From Tigriopus japonicus (Eukaryota; Arthropoda; Copepoda; Harpacticoida; Harpacticidae), in contig CM021323.1 in NCBI GenBank assembly GCA_010645155.1, forward strand, positions 3,278,922-3,342,921: a stretch of 64,000 nucleotides of DNA, in the 5' to 3' direction. Positions 23,975 to 35,800 of this stretch are shown here, piece after piece. The translations under genes and the position numbers were made by a program. The notes beneath the pieces are model-generated. The model was given only the letters and a program-made list of their open reading frames with translations, did not search any database and was not told the origin of the DNA. The stretch's first letter is position 1. Each line of letters begins with the position of its first letter.

Positions 23975-26900
23975 GTCTGGCCGTTTCTTTTCAGAGTCGG
24001 GGGTTTTCCGCTAATACAGTACTAACTACTCTCTCAACCAGCTCGCAGTCGACGTTTACGAAGCTTGGACTGTTAACAACTTCCAAAGACGTACTGTATG
24101 TCGCATATAGTATGTACTCTGGTATTCCCACATTTCCAAGTTCATCATGGCAAGCCGGTTCGAAGACAAGCTTTACTTCAAACTGCTTTAGCTGTTCAAG
24201 TTGTTCATCTTGACTCTCTTGGATGGACTACCTTGCCAAATTTGCTATTGTTGACTCATACGCGTTAGAGAATGTGTATTTGAACTAGTACTAGGGGTAC
24301 ATAAACGCAATTTTCAACGATGGTGTTAGCAAGATGAGACTCTTGGTAACAAGGAAATGCGAATTGGTTGTAATAAATTTGGGTGTGTTTGCAGGAATGC
24401 ACATATATGAATGATACGACGGCATTTGGTTATAACGAGTAAGATGAAAACGTTTGAATGCCGTAGGAAAACTCAAACATCGACTGTTGTAATATGAGAG
24501 CAATGAAATAAGTTAATTCCCAATAACAAATAATCTGAAATGACGCATTTCCGCTTCATGCCATTGCATGCCTAGCTTGTTGACGTTTGTTCTTTGGAAT
24601 GGCCACAAAGTATTTACATTTCAAACCTGTTCGATTTTGTCCTCTCAGCTTCCAATTTCCCATTTCTGCGATCAATGAGTCATAGCCAACAACTAATCCA
24701 TTGGACTTGGTTATTGTCCAACCATGATTAGACAGATTTCAGTCCCAAAACGCTTAAATTTGGCATTTGGAAAACTCTCCAATGAATTCGAATGTACATC
24801 GGATTCAACTATGATACAGTGTGACCAACATCGTTTGGGGACATTGCAAAGTCATGCATTAACGATTCTCAAAAATCAGAGTTCTTATAATCTAAAATTA
24901 ATTTATGAAAAGCTGCCAAAGAAATTTCATTCATAAAGGTATTCTGGAAAAAAATGGTATCCGTTATTGTAGAACTGTTCCAAGAGAAATCTACAAGTGC
25001 TCAGTTACACTTTTTACTTACTGGTCCAAAAATATTCAAGCATCAACCAAAGGCATCACTAGTTCACAGATACTTGAACATCTACATAAAGCAACATTAG
25101 ATTTTGTTTTGTCAGTAAGGAAAAAGCGAAAAATTTCAAGAAAACCTTTGGGATTAGAAAGAACTTATGAACAACCCTATTCAAGGTGTGTCTGTAAAAA
25201 TTCGGACCGACAATGAGCAAGAGATTCAGATTGAGCAAATATCTGGCAAAGTAACTAATGCAGCTAATTTCATAACCAAATAAAACAAATAAAAAACGAT
25301 TGAATGATTAAAGCTCCTAAATATTGTAAGGTTCCTCGTTTTTCGTTTTTGGAGGACTTTTTTTGTTGTCAAGAATGTTAAATATAGGTCGCCCCTTTGT
25401 CAGATCAGAAATTTTTCATGTAACGCAACTAGTATGTCTTTAACGTGATGCCCCCTACTTTCATCAAAATGGCTTTCGAAACTGTTTCATGTGACGGGAT
25501 GAATCCCGTGAAAATGACCCTCTTTATGCACAATACAAGTGAAGTAAATAAAAAACGGCTTTCAAGCGAAGATTGGTATGAATCTTACCATTTTTGCTAA
25601 GTCTTAAAACATTTGCCCCATTTTGAATGTAACATATGCACGAGTAACGCCGTTCTCTCCACCAAAATACTTTGACAAGGCTCATTTTAAAAGAAGGGCC
25701 GGTTAGAGCACTAGGGCCGGTTACAAGTGTTTTGAGTTCCCCATTGGGGAAAGTGTTGCGACGTTGGCCCATGTTTAAGTGTCTTGGTCAGAAGACTTAA
25801 TGCCTTCGAAATGCAATTAGACTCATCGAAAGGCAAGAGGCGTAAACTCCAAGTCAAAAATGGTAGCACTGGAAATTCGAAACACTTCAGTAAATATAAG
25901 TTCAAAAAATCATGGTTTCTAATGTTTGAAAAAAAGGATGCATTATAGAGCAAAAACTGAAAAGAGAGCGAAAAATACACTTGGCTCATTCAAACAAGGT
26001 AATTTTCTAAAAAAAAAGTTGCATTAAACCTTTACAGAAACTGATCGCCGTTGAGGCCCAAGTGTCAGGTTTTCTCCTTTTGATTACTCCAAAACATAGC
26101 GGCCATTGTGAAAAATGCCAAATAATGAGGGATTCGTTCGTGTTCTTAAAGCTATTCATGTTATCTTTCGACTTGATGGGAGCCCTAGTCATGAAGAAGC
26201 TATGAAGAATCTTAACTTATTATCTTTAGAAAAAAAGAAAGATATTTCGTTACGCCTTTCCTTCATTTGTCTTGGAATTCTTGGCCAACAAACCACAGAA
26301 ATTTAATAGAAAATATGAAACTTCCTTTGTGATCTTGCTCTCTTCAGTAAGACATATTCCTCCTTTGCTCCCAAACAGAAAAACTTAAAAGAAAGATAAA
26401 TCTCCTTTGGTTCGCTTTCTTGCTAGAATCTCAACTCTAGTGTTATTTGTAATTTTAGTTGCAGAAAGTTCGGCGTTGGCTTCGTTCAGAAAGCAAATAA
26501 ATCATTCTTTACTTACACAATGATAAGATTTTACTATATGCATTGTTTTCATAAGAAGGATGGGTATATTTAATGAGGATGGAAGTGGACTTAACGCCGT
26601 TACACGTTTGCTGATCAATTCACCCTAGAAATATTGAATAACTGGTGTCCTTGTGATGGTGTTTCTCGTTTGTCATGTCATGACTACTTCATGCATTTCC
26701 CGCTCTGACATCTGCATCACACGTGTTCGCCAGATTGATCAAGAAATATATAGGCAGGGTCAGCAAGGTCAATCAAGGCTGACTCTCACTGATCCTTTTT
26801 TGTAACTCTCTCCACTTTTATTTTGACATGCATTTTCGGTTGAAATTTGCGTCAGATGGCAAAGATTGGAAGATTTGATCAATTCAAATAAATAAATGCC

Positions 26901-27026
26901 CATTATCTACAAAATGATTACTTTCTCTATTAAATTTGTACTATCTGTTCCAGATCAAATCAAACACGTTGATAAGACAAAATATCTGAACCTTTTCTCT
27001 CAGTTCATAAGATTTTATTGGGCAAA
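23975..27026. other. Intergenic region, no gene recognised
   Basis: About 3 kb between divergent genes. It should contain upstream regulatory sequence of the VIT/vWA gene and of sphingomyelinase. Open frames such as 24905-25216 (plus) and 25711-25989 (minus) have no recognisable domain and AT-rich codon content like the surrounding DNA. Confidence 0.5.
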
Positions 27027-29449
27027 ATGGAGGGCAAAATTTTGTCCTTGTGCCTGATTGTGGCTCTTCTCAGATCTTGCCATGGCTCATCCTCCCAAAT
27101 TTCAGATGTGGTCAAGGCACATTTTGCTGCTTTTCAACAAAGGTCTGAGGGAGAAAATCCCTTGAACTACTTGCCCAAGGATCTGGAGGAGTTTTTGCCT
27201 TATGCCAAAACCTTGAACCGTATCCGACCTTTGGTACTCGATAAGGTATAGTTTAGAATATGGAAAAAATCATTTTACGCTAATGAATATCTTAACTGTG
27301 GCACTAAAAGAGACAACAAGGGTTGATCTGCTTGGCTTGCGAGACTTTTGTCGACTCTGTCATCGAGGATTTGAACTCTGGGGCTCCAATTGAAGACATC
27401 ATTACTGACATATCTGACATTTGTATTGCTTTGGATATTGTGTCCGACACCGAGTGCAGAGGAATTGTCAATATCTATGCCGTAAGCATTCATGAACTTG
27501 GAGACAATGTTCATGATGGTTCATAACTTTGTCTGTTTCCAAACCCTGTAGCCCGAGTTACAATATATTGTCAACAATAGTCCCACAAATGGTGCCCAAT
27601 TTTGTGCCATCCTTCTTGGGAGTGGTTGTGAAGCATCCGATACGATCAATTCCTGGACTGTTTCAGTTCCAGATGGCAAACCACCCGTTGAAACACCCAC
27701 GGAACCGGAAGTTAGAATAGCGAATATGCATGCATTTTTATCTGTTTCAATAGAAAAAAAAATATTTGGGATTCTTAGGCTGGATCCCCAACAACTAAGG
27801 TGCTTCAATTATCAGACTTCCACGTGGATTTGACGTATACTGTTGGAAATGCGGATTCTGGATGTGGTCAGATTCTATGTTGTACTGACGCAGTGGGAAA
27901 GCCAAACTCCACTGAAAATTCTGCTGGACATTGGGGTGGTTACTTGTGTGACTCTCCAATTTGGATGTTCCAAGATATGTTGGAACAAATTGCAGAAACC
28001 CACACGGTAAGGTCTAGACTAAAATGAAAATATGAGGATATTCTTTGGTGCATGTCTTTTATCTTAATTGGTCAGGACATTGATTATATCATGATTACCG
28101 GAGATTACCCCGCCCACGACCTTTGGGTTCAAAGCCGGGAGAGAAACTTGGAGACCGCGAAAGCAATCACTGACTTGGTAAAACAAGTTTATCCAGACAC
28201 CCCAATCTTCCCAAGCTTGGGAAATCACGAGTCTTTCCCTTGCAATAGGTAAAAGAATGGAAAGTTGTATATCCTCTGACAAACTGAAACTAATTTATCT
28301 GACTTTTTAAGCTACCCGCCAAGCTCATTAAACAACACCGACTTCAATCCAAGCTGGTTATATAACAGCCTGAGGGAAATGTATTCGGATTGGTTGCCTG
28401 AAGACGCTTTAGACACTTTCGTCAAGGATGGCTATTACACCACTCTGATCATGCCTGGACTTCGGGCAATCGCTGTCAACTCTATGACCTGTTACTCCCT
28501 TAACTTGTAAGATCTTACTACAAGATTGGAGGATTTTTAGGTTCAAAAGCAATTTTTCTTGCAGCTGGTTGAATTACAACTATGTTGATCCCAATGGTCA
28601 ATTGAGTTGGTTGGTAGAAGAACTAACCAAAGCTGAAATGAACGGCGAAAGAGTCCATATTTTGAGCCACATCCCACCGGGCAAAGACGACTGTCTCGGA
28701 TCTTGGGGTCGAGAGTTTACAAAGATTGTGGACAGGTACAAAACGTATTTGATCATGTAAGAGATAACAACTAGTTCTCAAGTTGACACAACACTTTAGA
28801 TTCGAGAATACCATCACCGGTCAATTCTATGGCCACACCCATAACGACGAATATACGGTTTTCTACGATGTCGAAACAAACTCCCGCGCAACCAATTTTG
28901 CCTTTATTGCACCCAGCGTGACCCCATGGCATGATTTGAATCCCGCTTACAGGATATATACCGTGGATGGTCCTTATCCAGGGGCATCGATGGTGAGTGG
29001 AATATTAATCTTTTCTGCAACATTTTTTTTTAAAAAAATGGTTGGGTTTTATCACAGCGAGTTCTCGAGGCTGAGACGTATATGTACGACATCAAAGAGG
29101 CCAATCTGCAGGGAAGTTCAGCTCGTCCGCAATATTTCAAATTGTATGATTCTAAAAAGGATTTAGGAATGAAGAATTTGTTTCCTGAGGAATGGGACCA
29201 ATTGGCAAGGAGAATGGTGACTGATGACGAATTATACGCCAAGTTCTTTAAGTGAGTTCTCATAAATATGTTTGAAGATGTGTGACGATTAATACTTTGG
29301 CCGTTTGCGAATCATGCAGGTATTACACGCAAAACACCAACTTGGATGATGCGGATAAATGGACAGTGATTTGCTCTTTGGTGCGGTCGTCCAACCTGGA
29401 TGAGAGGAAATGTGAAGAGATTTTGGGTCCTGCCCCCAACAAAGACTGA
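27027..29449 (+). CDS. SMPD1: Acid sphingomyelinase (sphingomyelin phosphodiesterase)
   Basis: Ten exons (27027-27245, 27311-27481, 27552-27710, 27779-28006, 28076-28248, 28312-28506, 28565-28756, 28800-28992, 29058-29251, 29320-29449) join in compatible phases to 617 aa; human SMPD1 is about 630. The enzyme cleaves sphingomyelin to ceramide and phosphocholine in lysosomes or outside the cell, using zinc. After a signal peptide (about 1-20) comes a saposin-B domain (about 75-155) with its C-x-x-C start, then a calcineurin-like metallophosphatase domain. Metal ligands are all present: D196 and H198 (D-F-H), D269 in T-G-D-Y-P-A-H-D, N309-H310 in G-N-H-E, H417 in S-H-I-P-P-G, and H458/H460 in G-H-T-H. 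Introns are short. The donor of exon 3 is GTTAGA, a weak site. Which member (SMPD1-like or a paralogue) is not resolved. Confidence 0.93.
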
Positions 29450-29477
29450 TGAGTGACGCAATCAAATCTGCCGAGTG

Positions 29478-29483
29478 TTTATT
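29478..29483 (-). terminator. Candidate poly(A) signal of the myosin gene
   Basis: AATAAA on the minus strand, about 335 nt beyond the myosin stop codon and only about 30 bp from the convergent sphingomyelinase stop. Confidence 0.4.
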
Positions 29484-29817
29484 CACTTGCTTGATTGCTT
29501 GATGCAAATATAAAATATTGACTTTGTAGAAAACGGTTCTTAGAATTGTAATCATCCGGGTATTTCGTTGAGGGACTGGAAAGACGTGTATTTTGTTGTT
29601 GATGTGCAAATTTGCGCAATGCAAGTTGAAGCACACTCTTTGGGGATAGGCAGAGATTTGGGCCTGGCCTTTTTGAGACCAAAACAAAGTGTGCATGCAT
29701 ATTTGATGGCTAAACGGGATGGGGGCGAGAGTGGTTATCTTTGGACTGGGTGCTTGGCTTCTTTCCATCTTTCTTTCCATCACTCTGTGTAGCACCGAAT
29801 TTGGTAACGCTTTTCAT

Positions 29818-32800
29818 TCACACGAGGATCTCGAATTTGTTGCCACGTTTGACAAGTTTCACGTGACCTGGATTTGGCTGGGAGTTTCCTCCCGAGGTCC
29901 TCTTGAACGTGAAAGGCACAGGATCGTTTCCAAAATTGGCCTCAATCTCCGTGGACACGTTCACATTTGGAGGTTTTCCGGTGGCATTTTGGACCACCAA
30001 GAACATTTTCGTGACAATCTCAATCACATGACCCGTCTGGAGGACAAAATCTCCTTTCCGTTTGATATTCTCACTGGACAGACAACCCGGAATATTTGCT
30101 TGCGACTTCATTTCTCGGGTTGGACTCGACTGAAAGAGAAATAATGTAAATAGTACATATTTCTCTCGCAATTTACATTTCCACATGGCCAAAAGTGCAA
30201 TGTGGGAAAAAATCTGTTACATGATTTATGCTGGAGGTAGGTGAAAATGCAAACAGGGTTAAAAACAATTCATATATTTTTTAAACCATTGATATCGAAA
30301 AGATGTCATTTCTCAATACATTTTTGTAAAATAAATTTAGTCAATGCATGGATGCCCGAATGGCTTCCTTCATTATCAAATCAACATTACTCTATAGTAG
30401 TATATCAAACTGGCATGTGAAATGAAATTGTATTTAAATGTCGGTCCCATGGTATGATGAAATCTGGCCAAAAAAGTCTTGAATGCCATGGAAACTTTTC
30501 TCAGAAACTGCACGTTACTGAAAAAATCATATCAAGTTTCTATGGAAATTCCCAAACACGATGAAATGTGATTCAGACTCAGGAAACCAAGAGGAACAAG
30601 TTTGATTTTCTGAGTTTCTCAAAGTCAGGTCTGGTTATATACCTTAAAATCTATTAAATAAAATATTTTTTGAAAATCTAGTCAGTACACTTTTAGAGCA
30701 GATTTAGATATTTTTCGAATCGAAATTGTTTGAAAAATATGTTGCTCAGCTGCTGAGGTTTTTAAGTTTAACCCGTTCATTTTTGGCCCAAAAAAGCGAA
30801 AAAACGTTCCGGGTGTATGAAAACTCAAATTCCTAAGCAAATGATATAGATGTTAAATAAAATAAAATCACTTCATTCTTATGTCTTTTATTGTAACATT
30901 TTAAAATAACATTTATCAAAACTTAATACACAATAAAAATGCATATTTTAGAAAAACTATGTTTCCATTGATTTCAGTACATTCGGTTAGGTTTTTAGAT
31001 GAAAATTGAAAAAAAAAAATTTTTTGAACAGATGTGTCTTCGAATTTTGTGAGAATTCGACATTTCTCGAAGGACCATGGTCAAATGAACCAAAATTGAT
31101 TTCTTAAAACCTTATTGAATTTTACAAAATTTGCAGTGCGGACTTACCAATATAAACTTTCCATAATTCAAAAGCCACAATTCGAAAAAATGTATTTTTA
31201 GTGTATTTTCGGAAATGATATATATTATTTTGACATGCTATGAAAAAAGATAGAAGAATGAAGAATTTTTTTTTTAATCTTGTGACATCAATCTTCTATA
31301 TATAATTTGCTTAGGAATTTGAGTTTTCATATACCCGGAACGTTTTTTTTTGCTTTTTTAGGCCAAAAATGAACCCGTTAAACTCAGCAGATGAGCAACA
31401 TATTCAAACAATTTGGATTCACAAGGTATCTAAATCTGCTCTAAAAATGTACTGACTAGATTTAAAAAATATAGGACCTGGTCATGACCATTTTTGGTGA
31501 AAGATTGCTTTTTTGTGGCCGAAAGTGGCCGAATTTCAGAGTAAAAGTGGCCGAGAGGCTTCTCCAGGACCTGGCAACCCTGCACTCATCCATTCATTGC
31601 AAATTTGAACTTTCATTGAGTGGTCGTCTCATGTTCCCGCCCTCCCAACCAATTTGCGAATTCATTGGTTTCCGTGCTTGCTTGTATCCATCTGTCATTT
31701 AGAGCGAGAATGGTGCACTATCATTTCACCATCACTAATTTCCTTCATTTCCTGTATCTTATTTGTTGGGAACACTGTTTTTTTGAAAAAGGGGATAAAA
31801 AAATCATCACTGCTGGTGAGTGTCTAAGGATGACGAAGCGTAGCTAAGAAGATAAGACAAGTCCCTTTATTACAATTAAAAAGCGCCTTATGTTGACCAA
31901 CTTTTGGCAACGTATGTTCTCACTTGACAAAAGCTAACTAATTTTTTGATAAAAACACAATTTTTTGGTGTTGATCTAGAACTTCTTGAACTATTTTTTC
32001 GGTTATGTTTTTTTATTACCGCTACAAGGAATGTGGTTACCTATAAATAAATATGGTCTCCAAAGAGTTGCTGTTGGCAGATCAAGATTACTCTCGAATA
32101 ATGGGTTTAAAATTTTAGATACTCCAATTTTACCTAATCCAGAGATACCTAATCTAACTTTCGATGAAAAAGGAAATCTTATCCATTCGTTTTGACTTCA
32201 AAGCTAAGCATATACTTGATTTAAAACATATTTTGGTAGTTATGAAATCATTCCAAAGCACATGGTGGAATGAGCACTACACTCTGTAATTTGACCTAGT
32301 AACAAGACTAACGCAACATTTGCTTGGCTTCTTTCTGGTTGATAGCGATACTCACTGCTCTGACATGAAAAACGACGATGTCATCAAAGTAGGGACTCAG
32401 AGAGAGCTTGAATATTTCGGCAGCCGGTATCCGATACTTGATTTGCATTGTCCGCTGATCCATAATCAACATTGAAGAAGTCGATATGACGAAGAGAATG
32501 GGCACAAACTGAAAGAAGAAACCCATCGCGTAAGAATAGATAAGCCTCTCATTTACTTTACGTACACCAACACGTGGTTTAGTAGTGTTAATTGTTACCT
32601 TGCCACTGGAGCGCGTTATTTTGTTAATAATATCAGCAAACACCACGTATTGATCGTTAGTCACCATGCTCATTTTCTTCCATTGTGGATTTTGTCGGAG
32701 TCGAACATAGTCGCCCAGAAACGGATTATAAATGCTGGAAAAGATTGAAAAGCGTTCCTGTACATCCCATTTTACGGCTTAATCAAGACAGAGAGGGAGT

Positions 32801-35800
32801 ACAGCAATTAAGTTGTCTGATGTGGCCTTTTTTTTATCGACAAAGATCTTCATGGCATAAAGACTCGGTCCGAGGCTTGGTTGTGTGTGGGAGAATCACT
32901 ACGATCCCAGGGGAGATAAAAATAGACTAGGGGAATATGTCCAAAGACAATGAGCATTACTCATGTTATTGTCAATCAAAGCAACTCGAATTAGTCCTTG
33001 CATTGCTTCGCATCCTCGAAAGTGAGAGGTTATATTGTTAGTTACCTCGGGCAATCGTAAGGGTTTGCGATTGAATCATTTATGATTTCAATTTTCGTCC
33101 CAAATATTTTATTCATTTGCAATTTGTTGGTTGAATCAACTCCAAAACAGCTTGATGTCTAGTGTAAAGACCAGGGGTCGGCAACCGGTGGGCCGCGGCC
33201 CAAATGCGGGCCCAAGGGTGGTCGTTGGTGGGCCCAGAAGCTATGGAGAAAGTCCAAAATAGTGGGCCCGAGAACCATCCATGGTATTGTACCTATGGGC
33301 CCAAAGCTCCTTGATCGCTAATTTGTGGGCCCCTGACAATATGAATCAAATTTCGTGGGCTTTGACCCAAAAGTGGTTGCCGACCGCTGGTATAGACCTT
33401 AGACCTTGACAATTAATAGTCTTAGGGAACTTTGGGAAATCACAAGTCAGTGGTGAAAATATTTTGTTTGCGTGTTCTAGAAATTTCATTTTTCTTTTCT
33501 TACGTTTTCAGACCTCACTCACTTGTTTGAGAATGAAATCCAACCTTACAAAAGCCATTGAAAAATTTCCACCACAAAATAAAACCAGCACTAGGAACAA
33601 AAACAGACCAAATAGTTTTGGACGCAAAAGTGACCAAATTGACAAACAAACAAGTCTTTTTTTCGCACGATTTTGGACATTTTCAGCAAACGAAAACTCT
33701 TTTATAACTTTTTATCGGACTCACTTTTTTAATTTTTAAATTAAAAAACTATTTTTACAAGTTATTTTTTCCAAAAAAACATGACTGATGATCTGCCCAG
33801 TGGATTTCTGTAATCGCAAACCCCTTGCTCCCCAGTTTTTTAGATCCCAAAAGGGGATGGAAATCATGTTCAGTCACGCCCACGCTCATTGCTAGCTTGC
33901 TTGGGATTTCACCTTTCCGCTGGATCTGTTCATTTTGTTCACCATGTCAGCATAAACAAGATGCTTGTCGCGTTTGCTCAAATGATTGTTCTTGAGCGTT
34001 TCTCGGTAGGCTGGATTGCGTCTTAAATTTATGTAATCGCCCAGAAAAGGCTGGCAAACACTGGGAAACCAAGAACAACGAGACATGAGAGATTCAGAAG
34101 CCGTGGTCTAATTTCGAAATGGCTCGAGATGAGGATCATATTTACCTCCTGGGATAGGATGCTTTCCTGTCCTTGAAAATGATGCTGGCAGTTACTTTCT
34201 CGCGCATTCGGTTCCGAGCCACTTGATCGTACCGAAACCGATATCGATGGCACTAAAATTGAGCAAGAAAACAAAAATCAAAGGCGAGAGCTCGATCACA
34301 TCTCCCAAAGCACGAAACAAGATTCTAGAAATGAATTAGATTCGGGGGCATGAGATGTCGAGTGCACATTGCACGTCTCAGAAGGTTTCTCGTTTTCTCT
34401 CACTCTCGGATAGAGTGATGGATGATGGTTCCATATTATTGCCTACGTACAGAGAGGCATTTCCAAAACGAACACGGCCGGCCAGCCAAAGTTTTACTGC
34501 TCAAGTAATTTTCAAGGGGGCTTTCGTCTTTGATTTGCCTCGTTTTGACTCGAGACTTAAGCTTGAGCTCAGAGTCGAGCTTTTCAAGGTCATGGCCAAA
34601 GAATGGGGATCGACTCATTTCCATAGATCATTGGCACTGCCCTAGTGACAAAATTAATTCACATGACATAATTACCCTCCATTTGTGGAAGAGTCTTCGT
34701 AGCAAGATGTTCGTCTCCCTCATGTATCTGGGGCCTGAGGGCCAATCTTTGGAGAGCGGCGATTCTGAAGGGAGGCATTGAGAAAGGCGAAGAAGGAACT
34801 TCTGGCGCTGGAAAATACACATACACACACGCCAAAATTAGAGAGGGGAAAAGGGAACAACTAAATGCGAAATGAACAATTCTGGAAACGCAGAGAAACG
34901 TAAAGTGCCTCAAGGTTTTTAAACTACATTTCTCCCCGCACCACGTGGGCTTTGCCTGCTAAAGAGCGGAGTCGTTCTGCGTCTTTTACATGGAGACAAA
35001 TTTGAATGGGTCCATCCGTGCCCGAGTGGGTTGGTGAGTGCGCCAAGTGAGGGAAAGAGGTGGAATTTCATTCTGGACACAGGATCAGTGGGACAAGTAA
35101 GCGCACTTTTACATGCATGGCTAACTCTTTGCACCCGCGGTGAAGATTTTATTTTCTCCCAGGGCCTAAGAGACCGACCCAAAAGAGAGAAAGAAAGACA
35201 GGGAGAGAGATAGAGAGAGAGAGAGTAAGGCTTGAACTAAGAAAAGTTCATGCTAGTGAACAACTTTTTTGTTCTTTCTTCTTCCATCTCCCTCTTCTTC
35301 CAATCTATCTGGGCTTTGGACCCATCTGTGGCAGTACAGAAAGAGAAGAGTCCAGGACCAAGGACGCTCATTCAGAAAGTCAGGAAGACTCTGCTCGGGG
35401 AGCTTCCCTCCAAAGAACCATTAGTATACATCATTGTCTGAAAGATGGCTTCTTCTCAGTTCATGGCCACGATGCATGCTCCTCTTGTTCTCCTCCTGTT
35501 CCTTCTCCTATTTTTCTTTTTTACCCTTAGCTTGGCTACCCTGGTACATCGCATCAAATTCAGTGTAATTGAATGAAAACCTGGCCAACCAGGCTGGATT
35601 TTTGGGGACTTACCAGAATGGATCTCAGGAAGTGCTGTAAGACAATGGCGGCCCATTCCTCTTTGCGACGTTGTTTGAGCTCCACAATGTTTGCATGATC
35701 CTTCCAGCGTTTCCAGTAAGTCGAGATAATCACTTGGGAATTCTTCAAACGATCCCATTTCTTTCGATGAATATACCCTCGATAGGTCTTCTGGATCATG

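Noticed and set aside
29289..29795. Minus-strand frame of 168 codons
   Set aside because: It lies antisense to the last sphingomyelinase exon and in the myosin 3' UTR; no recognisable family.
33464..33739. Plus-strand 91-codon lysine/asparagine-rich frame
   Set aside because: AT-rich intronic sequence between the alternative myosin exons, on the opposite strand, with no domain.
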